A stretch of 9,269 bases of DNA. Origin: Treponema sp. Its GTDB lineage: Bacteria; Spirochaetota; Spirochaetia; Treponematales; Breznakiellaceae. Below the pieces are notes generated by a model, which was not told where the DNA came from, did not search any database, and saw only the letters and a list, made by a program, of their open reading frames with translations. Shown here piece after piece: positions 1 to 5,299 of this stretch. A program made the translations under genes and the position numbers. The stretch is from positions 1 to 9,269 of the forward strand of contig WQXC01000067.1 in NCBI GenBank assembly GCA_009785045.1, written 5' to 3'. The first letter of the stretch is position 1. Each line of letters opens with the position of its first letter.

Positions 1-5
1 CCACA

Positions 6-33
6 CCGCTGTCTGCAGAGGCAGCGGTTTTTT
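6..33 (+). terminator. Intrinsic terminator of an upstream gene
   Basis: Bases 6-14 pair with 19-27 in a 9-bp stem (CCGCTGTCT / AGGCAGCGG, with one G-T wobble), closed by a GCAG loop and followed at once by six T residues (28-33). This is a textbook Rho-independent terminator. It probably ends a + strand gene lying left of the window. It could also be the expression platform of a leader RNA, but a good promoter lies between it and mntP, which favours the first reading. Confidence 0.85.
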
Positions 34-36
34 AAA

Positions 37-65
37 TTGACGTAAAAACGAAAATAAACAATAAT
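37..65 (+). promoter_or_regulatory. Sigma-70-type promoter of mntP
   Basis: TTGACG (37-42) and AATAAT (60-65) are separated by 17 bp. Each hexamer matches the consensus at five of six positions. The expected start near base 72 gives a leader of about 11 nt that contains only a weak AGG (74-76) before the ATG at 83. It sits directly after the terminator at 6-33, as expected for a gene with its own promoter. It was assigned by eye. Confidence 0.55.
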
Positions 66-82
66 CTAACTACAGGCAGATT

Positions 83-646
83 ATGGGACTTTTAGAAATA
101 ATACTTATCGCTATTGGTTTATCAATGGATACGTTCGCTGTTTCCATTACTTTGGGTTTGTCTGCAAAAAAACCGGGGGTGTTTAAGTATTTTATTCCGG
201 GGATTTATTTTGGATTGTTTCAGGCAATAATGCCGCTTATTGGGTTTTTTGCAGGAACGTTATTTGCCGCTAAAATTATGGCTTTTGACCACTGGATTGC
301 ATTTGCGCTTCTTGGGTTTATCGGCGGCAAAATGATAATAGACAGCTTTTCAAAAAAAGAAATAGAAAATAACGAGACTTCGTTCCGTTTTATCAAAATG
401 CTTCTATTGGCAGTGGCTACCAGCATTGACGCGCTGACTGTCGGTATAACATTTGCTTTTTTCCAGATTAATCTTCTGGCTGCTGTGTTAATTATCGGTT
501 TTACAACATTTATTGTTTCTACAGGCGGAATGATAGTTGGAAACAGGTTCGGTATTATGTTTAAATCCAAAGCGGAGTTTCTTGGGGGCGCTGTTCTTGT
601 GTTAATCGGATTAAAAATACTTATTGAACACCTATTTTTTACTTAA
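83..646 (+). CDS. mntP: Putative manganese efflux pump MntP
   Basis: This 187-residue inner-membrane protein of the MntP (YebN, DUF204) family exports Mn2+ and protects cells from manganese excess. The family has about 190 residues and six membrane helices in two related halves, and the hydropathy here fits that. Each half shows its conserved helix with an acidic residue: SMDTFAVS near the N-terminus (Asp16) and SIDALTVG in the middle (Asp116). These correspond to the two aspartates needed for transport in the E. coli protein. A short polar linker (about residues 90-100, rich in K, E and N) separates the halves. The start at 83 is supported by the family N-terminus and by the promoter at 37-65; the SD is weak. 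The gene is probably transcribed alone. Its last 8 bases overlap the end of the opposing gene at 639-1211. The family assignment is firm; the substrate is inferred from the family. Confidence 0.94.
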   Translation: MGLLEIILIAIGLSMDTFAVSITLGLSAKKPGVFKYFIPGIYFGLFQAIMPLIGFFAGTLFAAKIMAFDHWIAFALLGFIGGKMIIDSFSKKEIENNETSFRFIKMLLLAVATSIDALTVGITFAFFQINLLAAVLIIGFTTFIVSTGGMIVGNRFGIMFKSKAEFLGGAVLVLIGLKILIEHLFFT

Positions 647-1211
647 CAGCGCCCAGTTTACCCAAAATAAAGTCGATTTTTTTTACTGATGATATATTTG
701 AATCCGGATACTGCTCGTCAAAAAGCCGGAGCCATTTTTGCCCTTCTTCGCCGGGGATAAAATCTGCATACCATTGTGATATTCTGCGGTAGATTACAAT
801 GGCTTTTTGGATTCGTTTTTTATAATCATCGGAATGCGTAGGTTTAACAATCCAGAAATATTTTAAGATATTATTATCATAGATAGGAAGATTGTTATCC
901 AGCATATGAAGCATTTTAGAAATAAAAGATGCTTCTACTTTACCTATCTTTTTATAAAAAGCATCCATTGCATCTTTAAAATCCGGAACACTGCCCTTTA
1001 AGAATTCAAAATACGAATAATATTCGTTATAAAACTCTTCATTGTGCCTTCCCATCTGGAAAAAATCATTAAAATATCTTTGAAAATCCTTGTCTTTTGA
1101 AACATCAATTTTATGATTATTAAATAATTCCATTATTTTTTTATATTTTTTCAGACCGGAATTAACATCAGCAATTACCTCGATAATAACCTTATCATCA
1201 ACACTTAACAT
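639..1211 (-). CDS. Hypothetical protein, AT-rich, possible HhH-glycosylase-like motif
   Basis: I do not recognise this 190-residue protein with certainty. It looks soluble and mostly helical, rich in Lys, Asp, Phe and Tyr, with no signal peptide or membrane segment. Its most distinctive stretch is residues 95-119, SKMLHML (98-104) followed by LPIYD (108-112). A 'SK-L-H-hydrophobic ... PIxD' pattern occurs in some helix-hairpin-helix glycosylase-like and related uncharacterised proteins; this likeness is from memory and weak. The start is supported by GGAG (complement of 1222-1225) 10 nt upstream. The gene is transcribed toward mntP, and the two stop codons overlap tail to tail. Base composition is markedly lower in GC than htrA (11/60 G+C at 1081-1140), which suggests an accessory or recently acquired gene. 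The SD lies in a predicted hairpin at 1222-1257. Confidence 0.75.
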   Translation of the reverse strand: MLSVDDKVIIEVIADVNSGLKKYKKIMELFNNHKIDVSKDKDFQRYFNDFFQMGRHNEEFYNEYYSYFEFLKGSVPDFKDAMDAFYKKIGKVEASFISKMLHMLDNNLPIYDNNILKYFWIVKPTHSDDYKKRIQKAIVIYRRISQWYADFIPGEEGQKWLRLFDEQYPDSNISSVKKIDFILGKLGAVK

Positions 1212-1212
1212 T

Positions 1213-1257
1213 AAAAAAAATCTCCGTTATGTATCATATCATTTTCAGATAACAGAG
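1213..1257 (-). promoter_or_regulatory. Leader hairpin enclosing the SD, followed by a U8 tract
   Basis: On the - strand, the complement of 1257-1249 (CTCTGTTAT) can pair with the complement of 1230-1222 (ATAACGGAG) over 9 bp with one G-U wobble and an 18-nt loop. The right arm contains the GGAG Shine-Dalgarno of the gene starting at 1211. It is followed by one A and then eight U residues (complement of 1220-1213), and the ATG comes two bases after that. The geometry fits either SD sequestration or a weak intrinsic terminator placed on the ribosome binding site. On the + strand one pair is a C-A mismatch and no T tract follows, so the structure is specific to the - strand. Confidence 0.45.
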
Positions 1258-1265
1258 GCAATTTA

Positions 1266-1293
1266 TTTATAAATTTATCCGGCAAAACCGCAA
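1266..1293 (-). promoter_or_regulatory. Possible promoter of the hypothetical gene at 639-1211
   Basis: On the - strand, TATAAA (complement of 1271-1266) has TTGCGG (complement of 1293-1288) 16 bp upstream as the best -35. The -10 is good and the -35 poor. The implied start near 1259 would place the leader hairpin at the very 5' end of the mRNA. Confidence 0.3.
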
Positions 1294-1344
1294 AATAACT
1301 ATACAACAGTGTAGCCAAAATATCACTGAATTTTGTAACTATTA

Positions 1345-1373
1345 AAGCATTGAATTATTTGATACTATATAAG
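1345..1373 (+). promoter_or_regulatory. Possible htrA promoter region
   Basis: The 188-base gap 1212-1399 must hold the htrA promoter. The best -10 is TATAAG (1368-1373), which would give a leader of about 20 nt including the AGGAG ribosome binding site. No convincing -35 lies at the right distance. TTGAAT at 1350-1355 would need AATAAT at 1375-1380 with a 19-bp spacer. I see no CIRCE-like heat-shock operator. Confidence 0.28.
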
Positions 1374-1389
1374 TAATAATTTTATTTCC

Positions 1390-1394
1390 AGGAG
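1390..1394 (+). promoter_or_regulatory. Strong ribosome binding site of htrA
   Basis: AGGAG lies 5 nt before the ATG at 1400. This supports that start over the in-frame ATG three codons later, which would be 14 nt away. It also shows that this genome does use classical SDs, in contrast to the genes flanking 4132-4190. Confidence 0.7.
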
Positions 1395-1399
1395 TCATT

Positions 1400-2905
1400 A
1401 TGAACATAATGCAAAAACTATCGTCAAAAAACTTGTTCATTTTTAATTTGGTTCTTATCGGCGCCATTTTTGGTTTTTCTTTGGCATTTTTATCGTTTTC
1501 CTGCTCTACACCGGGCGGTCCGCGGGTAAGGGCGCAGGAGAATCCGGTTATTATACCGGAAGATGCCCTTGCTGTTGCAGAAAGCCTGCAAACGGCTCTT
1601 AACGCAGTATCAGAAAAAATGCTGCCTTCTGTTATTGAACTTAAAACTGTATCTGTCAGGCGTCAAAGGGTTCCAAACTTTAACGGAATCCCGTGGGAAT
1701 TTTTCTTTGGACCGCGCGACAGAGGTCAGGACGGACAGGAACGCGAATACCGCTCTCAGGGGCTTGGTTCAGGTATCATTGTGCGGTTTAAAGACGGCGT
1801 TTACTACGCGCTTACAAATCATCACGTAATTGATGACGCAACTGAAATCAATGTTGCGACAAAAGACGGCAGGGAATATCCGGCTGAACTTGTCGGCAAA
1901 GATGAACGCAAAGATCTTGCGATGATTTCTTTTAAAACAAACGATTATTATCCTCTTGCGGCTCTTGGCGATTCGGACAAAGTAAATGTAGGAGACTGGG
2001 CAATCGCGATAGGTAACCCGCTTGGAGAGCAATTTTCATTCTCTGTAACAATGGGAATTATAAGCGCTGTGGGACGCATTGGAGGTCCCGGCGGAAATAT
2101 TAACGACTTTATTCAAACCGATGCGCCGATAAATCAGGGGAACTCCGGCGGTCCTCTTGTTAATATCAGAGGCGAGGTTATCGGAATTAACACCTGGATT
2201 GCGAGTAACATTTCCGGCGGCGGTAATGTCGGGCTTGGATTTGCTATTCCAATTAATAACGTTAAACGCTCTATAGATGAATTTATCGAAACAGGAACAA
2301 CAAGTTACGGCTGGCTGGGCGTTTCATTAATGGAACCCAGCAGAGAAACAATGGCAAGCCTCGGCATCGAAAACAGGCGCGGCGCACTTGCGGCTCATGT
2401 ATTCCTTGACTCTCCCGCCGACAAAGGCGGCATAAGACCCGGAGATTTTATTACTCATGTTAACGGACGCGAAGCGCGCGGTGTTCAGCCTCTCCAGATG
2501 ATTGTCGGCGACTTAAAACCCGGCGACAATGCTACATTCACTGTTATTAGAGACAGGCAATCAAGAGAGATACGGGTACGTATCGAGGAGCGCACAGATC
2601 AGGTCGCTTCAGATAACAGAAAATTATGGCCCGGCGTTACAGTTGTTCCTTTAACCGATCAAATAAGAAGATCGATGGAACTTGATGATAATGCAAGAGG
2701 TCTTTTCGTAGCGCAGGTAGTATCCGGAAGCCCGGCTGATATTGTGGGTCTTCGTCAGGGAGACAGAATCAGCGCAATAAACGGCGAAACTGTAAGCGAT
2801 ATTGCGGCATTCTACAGAGTGTTACGCGAAAAAACAAATACTGAACTCTGGTTTGGTATAATCAGAAGCGATGCAACGCTGGAGACGCTTAAGTATAAGC
2901 GTTAA
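1400..2905 (+). CDS. htrA: HtrA/DegP-family periplasmic serine protease, two PDZ domains
   Basis: This 501-residue ATP-independent protease and chaperone handles misfolded envelope proteins. The N-terminus is a hydrophobic segment (about 12-34) ending in LSFSC. Cys35 fits a relaxed spirochaetal lipobox, so the protein may be a lipoprotein anchored on the periplasmic side; a less likely alternative is signal-peptidase cleavage after VRA (43-45). The trypsin-like domain (about 60-300) has the full triad: His142 in TNHHV, Asp172 in KDLAM and Ser249 in GNSGGPL. PDZ1 runs from about Trp305 to 395 (GWLGVSL ... GIRPGDFI) and PDZ2 from about 409 to 501 (LWPGVTV ... GLRQGDRI). Length and architecture match DegP/DegQ. 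The linker at about 90-120, rich in Arg, Gly and Phe, corresponds to the variable LA loop. It appears to be a single-gene unit, convergent with the MBL gene. Confidence 0.95.
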   Translation: MNIMQKLSSKNLFIFNLVLIGAIFGFSLAFLSFSCSTPGGPRVRAQENPVIIPEDALAVAESLQTALNAVSEKMLPSVIELKTVSVRRQRVPNFNGIPWEFFFGPRDRGQDGQEREYRSQGLGSGIIVRFKDGVYYALTNHHVIDDATEINVATKDGREYPAELVGKDERKDLAMISFKTNDYYPLAALGDSDKVNVGDWAIAIGNPLGEQFSFSVTMGIISAVGRIGGPGGNINDFIQTDAPINQGNSGGPLVNIRGEVIGINTWIASNISGGGNVGLGFAIPINNVKRSIDEFIETGTTSYGWLGVSLMEPSRETMASLGIENRRGALAAHVFLDSPADKGGIRPGDFITHVNGREARGVQPLQMIVGDLKPGDNATFTVIRDRQSREIRVRIEERTDQVASDNRKLWPGVTVVPLTDQIRRSMELDDNARGLFVAQVVSGSPADIVGLRQGDRISAINGETVSDIAAFYRVLREKTNTELWFGIIRSDATLETLKYKR

Positions 2906-2919
2906 AATGCATTTGCATT
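2885..2919. terminator. Tandem small hairpins between converging genes (weak terminator)
   Basis: Two adjacent inverted repeats sit across the junction of htrA and the MBL gene. ACGCTTA/TAAGCGT (2885-2891 / 2896-2902) has a 4-nt loop and lies in the last htrA codons. AATGCA/TGCATT (2906-2911 / 2914-2919) has a 2-nt loop. Read on the - strand, the second is followed by only a short U run (complement of 2907-2904), and on the + strand there is none. Termination is plausible but weak. Confidence 0.3.
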
Positions 2920-3541
2920 AAAGGTCGATTTTATACGCGGGCTTTCTGCTGCGATTTTGGTCGTAACTGAAAATGTCCGCGTTAAAACGCCGCTCTGCTT
3001 CCAGCGTTGAAGGCGGACCGTGTCCCGGCAGAACAACATAATCTCCGGGAAGAGACATTAGACGGCTGCGCAGCTTATTCATTTGCGTAGCCGCTCCGTA
3101 TGCGCTTGCAGTACTGCCAACAAGTCCCGCTGTTAAAACATCTCCGGTAAAAAGCAAGTTGTCTATTTTATAAACTACAGAATCAGAGGAATGACCGGGT
3201 ATTGATATTACTTCGACAGTAAAACCGCCGATAACAAATATGTCGCCGTCTTTAACCATTGTAGTTTTATTTCCCAGAATACTTTGATTTACTGCGAAGA
3301 CCTCGGCATTATAAATTCTTTTTAAAGTTCTTAATCCCTGCACATGGTTTTTATGATCGTGAGTTATAAACACAGCTTTTAAATCAAAATTATTGTTTTC
3401 GATAGTTTCCAGCGTAACATTTTCCATGCTTCCGGGATCGATCAAAATTGCGGTATTCTGAATATCTTTGTCTTCATTCTCCGCTCCCACCACATAACAA
3501 TTGCTGAAACCATATGAACAGTATTGAAAGAATAATTTCAT
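2918..3541 (-). CDS. Metallo-beta-lactamase-fold hydrolase, glyoxalase II-like, variant metal site
   Basis: This 207-residue cytoplasmic MBL-fold protein resembles the glyoxalase II/YcbL group of small thiolester hydrolases. The motifs follow in order: Asp35 in LIDPG, the metal loop THDHKNH (60-66), His117 in PGHSSDS, Asp134 in FTGDVL and His174 in PGHGPP. The usual metal loop is HxHxDH. Here the Asp is Asn65 (codon AAC on the coding strand), while His61, His63, His66, His117, Asp134 and His174 are all kept. The Asp normally binds the second metal, so metal content or catalysis may differ. The ATG shares one base with the stop codon of the upstream pentapeptide-repeat gene (TAATG), with GGAAG in that gene's last codons as a possible SD, so the two are probably cotranscribed and coupled. 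The substrate is unknown. Confidence 0.88.
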   Translation of the reverse strand: MKLFFQYCSYGFSNCYVVGAENEDKDIQNTAILIDPGSMENVTLETIENNNFDLKAVFITHDHKNHVQGLRTLKRIYNAEVFAVNQSILGNKTTMVKDGDIFVIGGFTVEVISIPGHSSDSVVYKIDNLLFTGDVLTAGLVGSTASAYGAATQMNKLRSRLMSLPGDYVVLPGHGPPSTLEAERRFNADIFSYDQNRSRKPAYKIDL

Positions 3542-4131
3542 TATCGTTCTTCCATTTCGAACATGGCTTCCGCCGTGTTTGACGATTTAAAATATATATC
3601 ATCCTGTTTGGTATTTCCGTAATGCACTCTTTTTAAATTACAGTTAACAAAGGAGGCTTTAACCATATCGGCGCTAATAAACCGACTGTTATACAGGTTA
3701 GAGTTGCTAAAAGCAGTGTTTTTTATTGTAGCGCCTTCAAAGTTTACATGTATTATTTCGCTGTCTGTAAAATTACAGTTATTAAAACCTGCTCCGGCAA
3801 ACGATAAAAACTGAATGTCAGATTTAATAAAATCGCATTTATCAAATTCGGCAAAGTCAAAAAAATTCATTCTGAACTTTACACCTGTAAAATTACATTT
3901 AATAAAAGAAGTGTCTTTAAAATTGCAGCCGTAAAAATGACGTCCGGAAAAATCTTTTTTTTCAAAGCGCATTCCGGACACGCTTAGATCCTTAATAGTA
4001 TTATTCTTTTTAATATAAGCGCAAATACGGACATTTTCCTGCTCAGGATTTGCCAGATGTATAAAACACAGATTGTATCCCGTTACTGACGGTCTTCCGC
4101 ATCCTGCGGCACACGGATTTATCGTAAACAT
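3541..4131 (-). CDS. Pentapeptide-repeat protein with N-terminal Cys/His zinc-like motif
   Basis: This 196-residue protein has two parts. Residues 7-25 carry Cys7, Cys11, Cys22 and His25 (C-x3-C-x10-C-x2-H), a small zinc-knuckle pattern also seen at the ends of various phage and HNH-type proteins. From about residue 54 to 173 the sequence is an unbroken pentapeptide array: a Phe, Leu, Ile, Met or Tyr stands at every fifth position from Phe56 to Tyr171 (24 repeats). Mostly small residues (Ala, Cys, Ser, Thr, Val) fill the position two before it, with Cys at 69, 79, 99, 119 and 164. This predicts a right-handed quadrilateral beta-helix of about six coils. Size and lack of loops recall MfpA-type gyrase-binding proteins, but the repeats alone do not fix a function. 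The ATG lies 5 nt after a TATAAT and has no SD. The gene is AT-rich (16/60 G+C at 3841-3900). Confidence 0.9.
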   Translation of the reverse strand: MFTINPCAAGCGRPSVTGYNLCFIHLANPEQENVRICAYIKKNNTIKDLSVSGMRFEKKDFSGRHFYGCNFKDTSFIKCNFTGVKFRMNFFDFAEFDKCDFIKSDIQFLSFAGAGFNNCNFTDSEIIHVNFEGATIKNTAFSNSNLYNSRFISADMVKASFVNCNLKRVHYGNTKQDDIYFKSSNTAEAMFEMEER

Positions 4132-4136
4132 AATGC

Positions 4137-4145
4137 ATTATATCA
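4137..4145 (-). promoter_or_regulatory. Extended -10 promoter, leaderless configuration
   Basis: The complement of 4145-4137 reads TGATATAAT, a perfect TATAAT with the TGn extension that can replace a -35 element; the hexamer 17 bp upstream, TGGTTG, is poor. Only 5 nt separate the -10 from the ATG at 4131, so transcription should begin at or within a base or two of the A of the start codon. Confidence 0.6.
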
Positions 4146-4155
4146 CATTTTTACC

Positions 4156-4184
4156 TTTACAACCAGTCATGTAATGTGTAGAAT
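4156..4184 (+). promoter_or_regulatory. Promoter of the four-gene murI operon, leaderless configuration
   Basis: TTTACA (4156-4161) and TAGAAT (4179-4184) have the optimal 17-bp spacer, each one base from consensus. The ATG of the zinc-ribbon gene starts 6 nt after the -10, so the expected transcription start is the A at 4191 itself. No SD-like purine tract lies in between. Confidence 0.6.
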
Positions 4185-4190
4185 ATTACA
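4170..4190 (+). promoter_or_regulatory. Inverted repeat over the -10, possible operator
   Basis: TGTAAT (4170-4175) and ATTACA (4185-4190) are perfect 6-bp arms separated by 9 bases, with the -10 TAGAAT in the spacer at its right end. Arms centred 15 bp apart around a -10 would suit a dimeric repressor. The sequence is AT-rich and the match could be chance. No regulator is encoded in the window. Confidence 0.3.
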
Positions 4191-4484
4191 ATGTGCTGGT
4201 ATTGCGGCGGTCCAATTACAGATCCTCATCCTATCGGGCGCTCTCTTAGGTGTCAGACCTGCGGTAAAGATTTACGTTCATGCAAAAATTGCCGTTTCTT
4301 CCTTGCCGGCACACGTGGTGATTGCCGCGAAACAAGCGCCGAACCTCAGGCGGATAAAGAGCGCGCAAATTTCTGTGACTGGTTTTCTTTGGACGAAAAA
4401 TACCGCAGCCAAAGCAGCGGAAAAAAAAACGAAAAAGAAAAATCGGATGCCTCCAGGACGGCTTTTGATAATTTATTCAAATGA
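4191..4484 (+). CDS. Conserved eight-cysteine zinc-ribbon-like protein
   Basis: This small 97-residue protein begins MCWYC and has cysteines at 2, 5, 21, 24, 31, 34, 45 and 62: three CxxC pairs and two single cysteines, enough for two structural zinc sites. The core CxxCGxxLRSCxNCRF followed by DCRE and DKERANFCDWF is a pattern I know from a widespread but uncharacterised bacterial family, so this frame is the coding one rather than the overlapping longer frame at 4174-4488. Residues 66-97 are a polar K/E/S-rich tail, likely disordered. It is the first gene of a + strand operon; its TGA overlaps the murI ATG as ATGA. There is no SD, and the promoter ends 6 nt before the ATG. The role is unknown; nucleic-acid or protein binding is only inferred from the zinc pattern. 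Confidence 0.85.
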   Translation: MCWYCGGPITDPHPIGRSLRCQTCGKDLRSCKNCRFFLAGTRGDCRETSAEPQADKERANFCDWFSLDEKYRSQSSGKKNEKEKSDASRTAFDNLFK

Positions 4485-5299
4485 TTAACGAAAATAAACC
4501 TATATTATTTATTGATTCCGGAATAGGCGGACTCCCCTATTGCAATGATTTTTTAAAGCATAATCCCGGCGAAGAAGTATGTTATCTTGCAGACAGGGCT
4601 AACTTCCCGTACGGACAGCGCGAAAAGGAAGAATTATCATCCATATTAATTTCGCTTACAGAAAAATTACTAAAAACGATAAACCCCAAAATAATTGTAT
4701 TGGCCTGCAATACCGCATCAGTTTCCGCTCTGGATACATTAAGGAAAAAGTTTCCGAATGTTCCTTTTGTAGGAACAGTTCCAGCAATCAAACCTGCGGC
4801 AAGTGCATCTACAAGCGGAAAAATCGGAGTTCTTGGAACAGCGCGCACAATTAATGATCCTTACAGCCAAAATCTTGCAGAAGACTGCGAAACCAAATGC
4901 GAAATTTTTGGAGTTGCTGCGCCGGAACTTGTTAAATTTATCGAACAGCAATTTGACAAATCAACAGAAAAAGAAAAAAAAGAAATTGTAAAAAAATATA
5001 TTGATATTTTCCGCGCTGAAGGCGCAGATACCCTGGTACTTGGCTGCACTCATTTTCTGTATCTTCTTGAAGAATTTAAAACCGAAGCGGCGCCATCTAT
5101 TAAAGTATTTGATTCTCTTGAAGGAGTTACAAAACGGATTGAGTATCTTCTTGATGAAAATAACGGCGCGCTTAGGGCAGAAATAGATTTTCAGCCTTTA
5201 CATTGGCTGCTGCTTACGGGAGCAGAAACCTCAGATACTTCATGGCAAGAGCGCGCAAAAGCGCTGGATTTTGCGCTTTGCATGTTAGACTCACTATGA
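4481..5299 (+). CDS. murI: Glutamate racemase
   Basis: This 272-residue cytoplasmic, cofactor-independent racemase converts L-glutamate to D-glutamate for the peptidoglycan stem peptide. It belongs to the Asp/Glu racemase superfamily with two similar domains. The N-terminal substrate loop DSGIGGL starts at Asp12. The two catalytic cysteines are present: Cys76 in ACNTAS and Cys189 in GCTHF. The usual GDxARxPYG segment reads ADRANFPYG (37-45), slightly diverged. Length is normal for the family (about 260-290). The ATG overlaps the stop of the zinc-ribbon gene by 4 bases (ATGA) and lacks a clear SD; the nearest purine-rich stretch, AGGA, is more than 20 nt upstream. Translation is therefore probably coupled to the preceding gene. 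The assignment is firm. Confidence 0.94.
   Translation: MINENKPILFIDSGIGGLPYCNDFLKHNPGEEVCYLADRANFPYGQREKEELSSILISLTEKLLKTINPKIIVLACNTASVSALDTLRKKFPNVPFVGTVPAIKPAASASTSGKIGVLGTARTINDPYSQNLAEDCETKCEIFGVAAPELVKFIEQQFDKSTEKEKKEIVKKYIDIFRAEGADTLVLGCTHFLYLLEEFKTEAAPSIKVFDSLEGVTKRIEYLLDENNGALRAEIDFQPLHWLLLTGAETSDTSWQERAKALDFALCMLDSL

Noticed and set aside
220..570. 116-codon open frame antisense to mntP
   Set aside because: It is a shadow of a strongly conserved membrane protein with no recognisable motif or start signal.
1353..1381. Inverted repeat AATTATT / AATAATT around the presumed htrA promoter
   Set aside because: Seven-base arms made only of A and T in a very AT-rich gap are expected by chance. 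There is no further symmetry.
4132..4160. AAAGG followed by ATGTGA (start-stop element) upstream of the pentapeptide gene on the - strand
   Set aside because: It lies upstream of the likely transcription start, so it would not be in the mRNA, and it overlaps the extended -10 sequence.
4174..4488. Open frame of 104 codons overlapping the zinc-ribbon gene
   Set aside because: The overlapping frame from 4191 encodes eight patterned cysteines and the DKERANFCDWF family motif and joins murI by ATGA. The 104-codon frame has no such support.
5203..5295. In-frame 31-residue N-terminal extension of RsgA
   Set aside because: It lies wholly inside murI in another frame, does not resemble the RsgA N-terminus, and the ATGA overlap at 5296 is the same arrangement as at murI.
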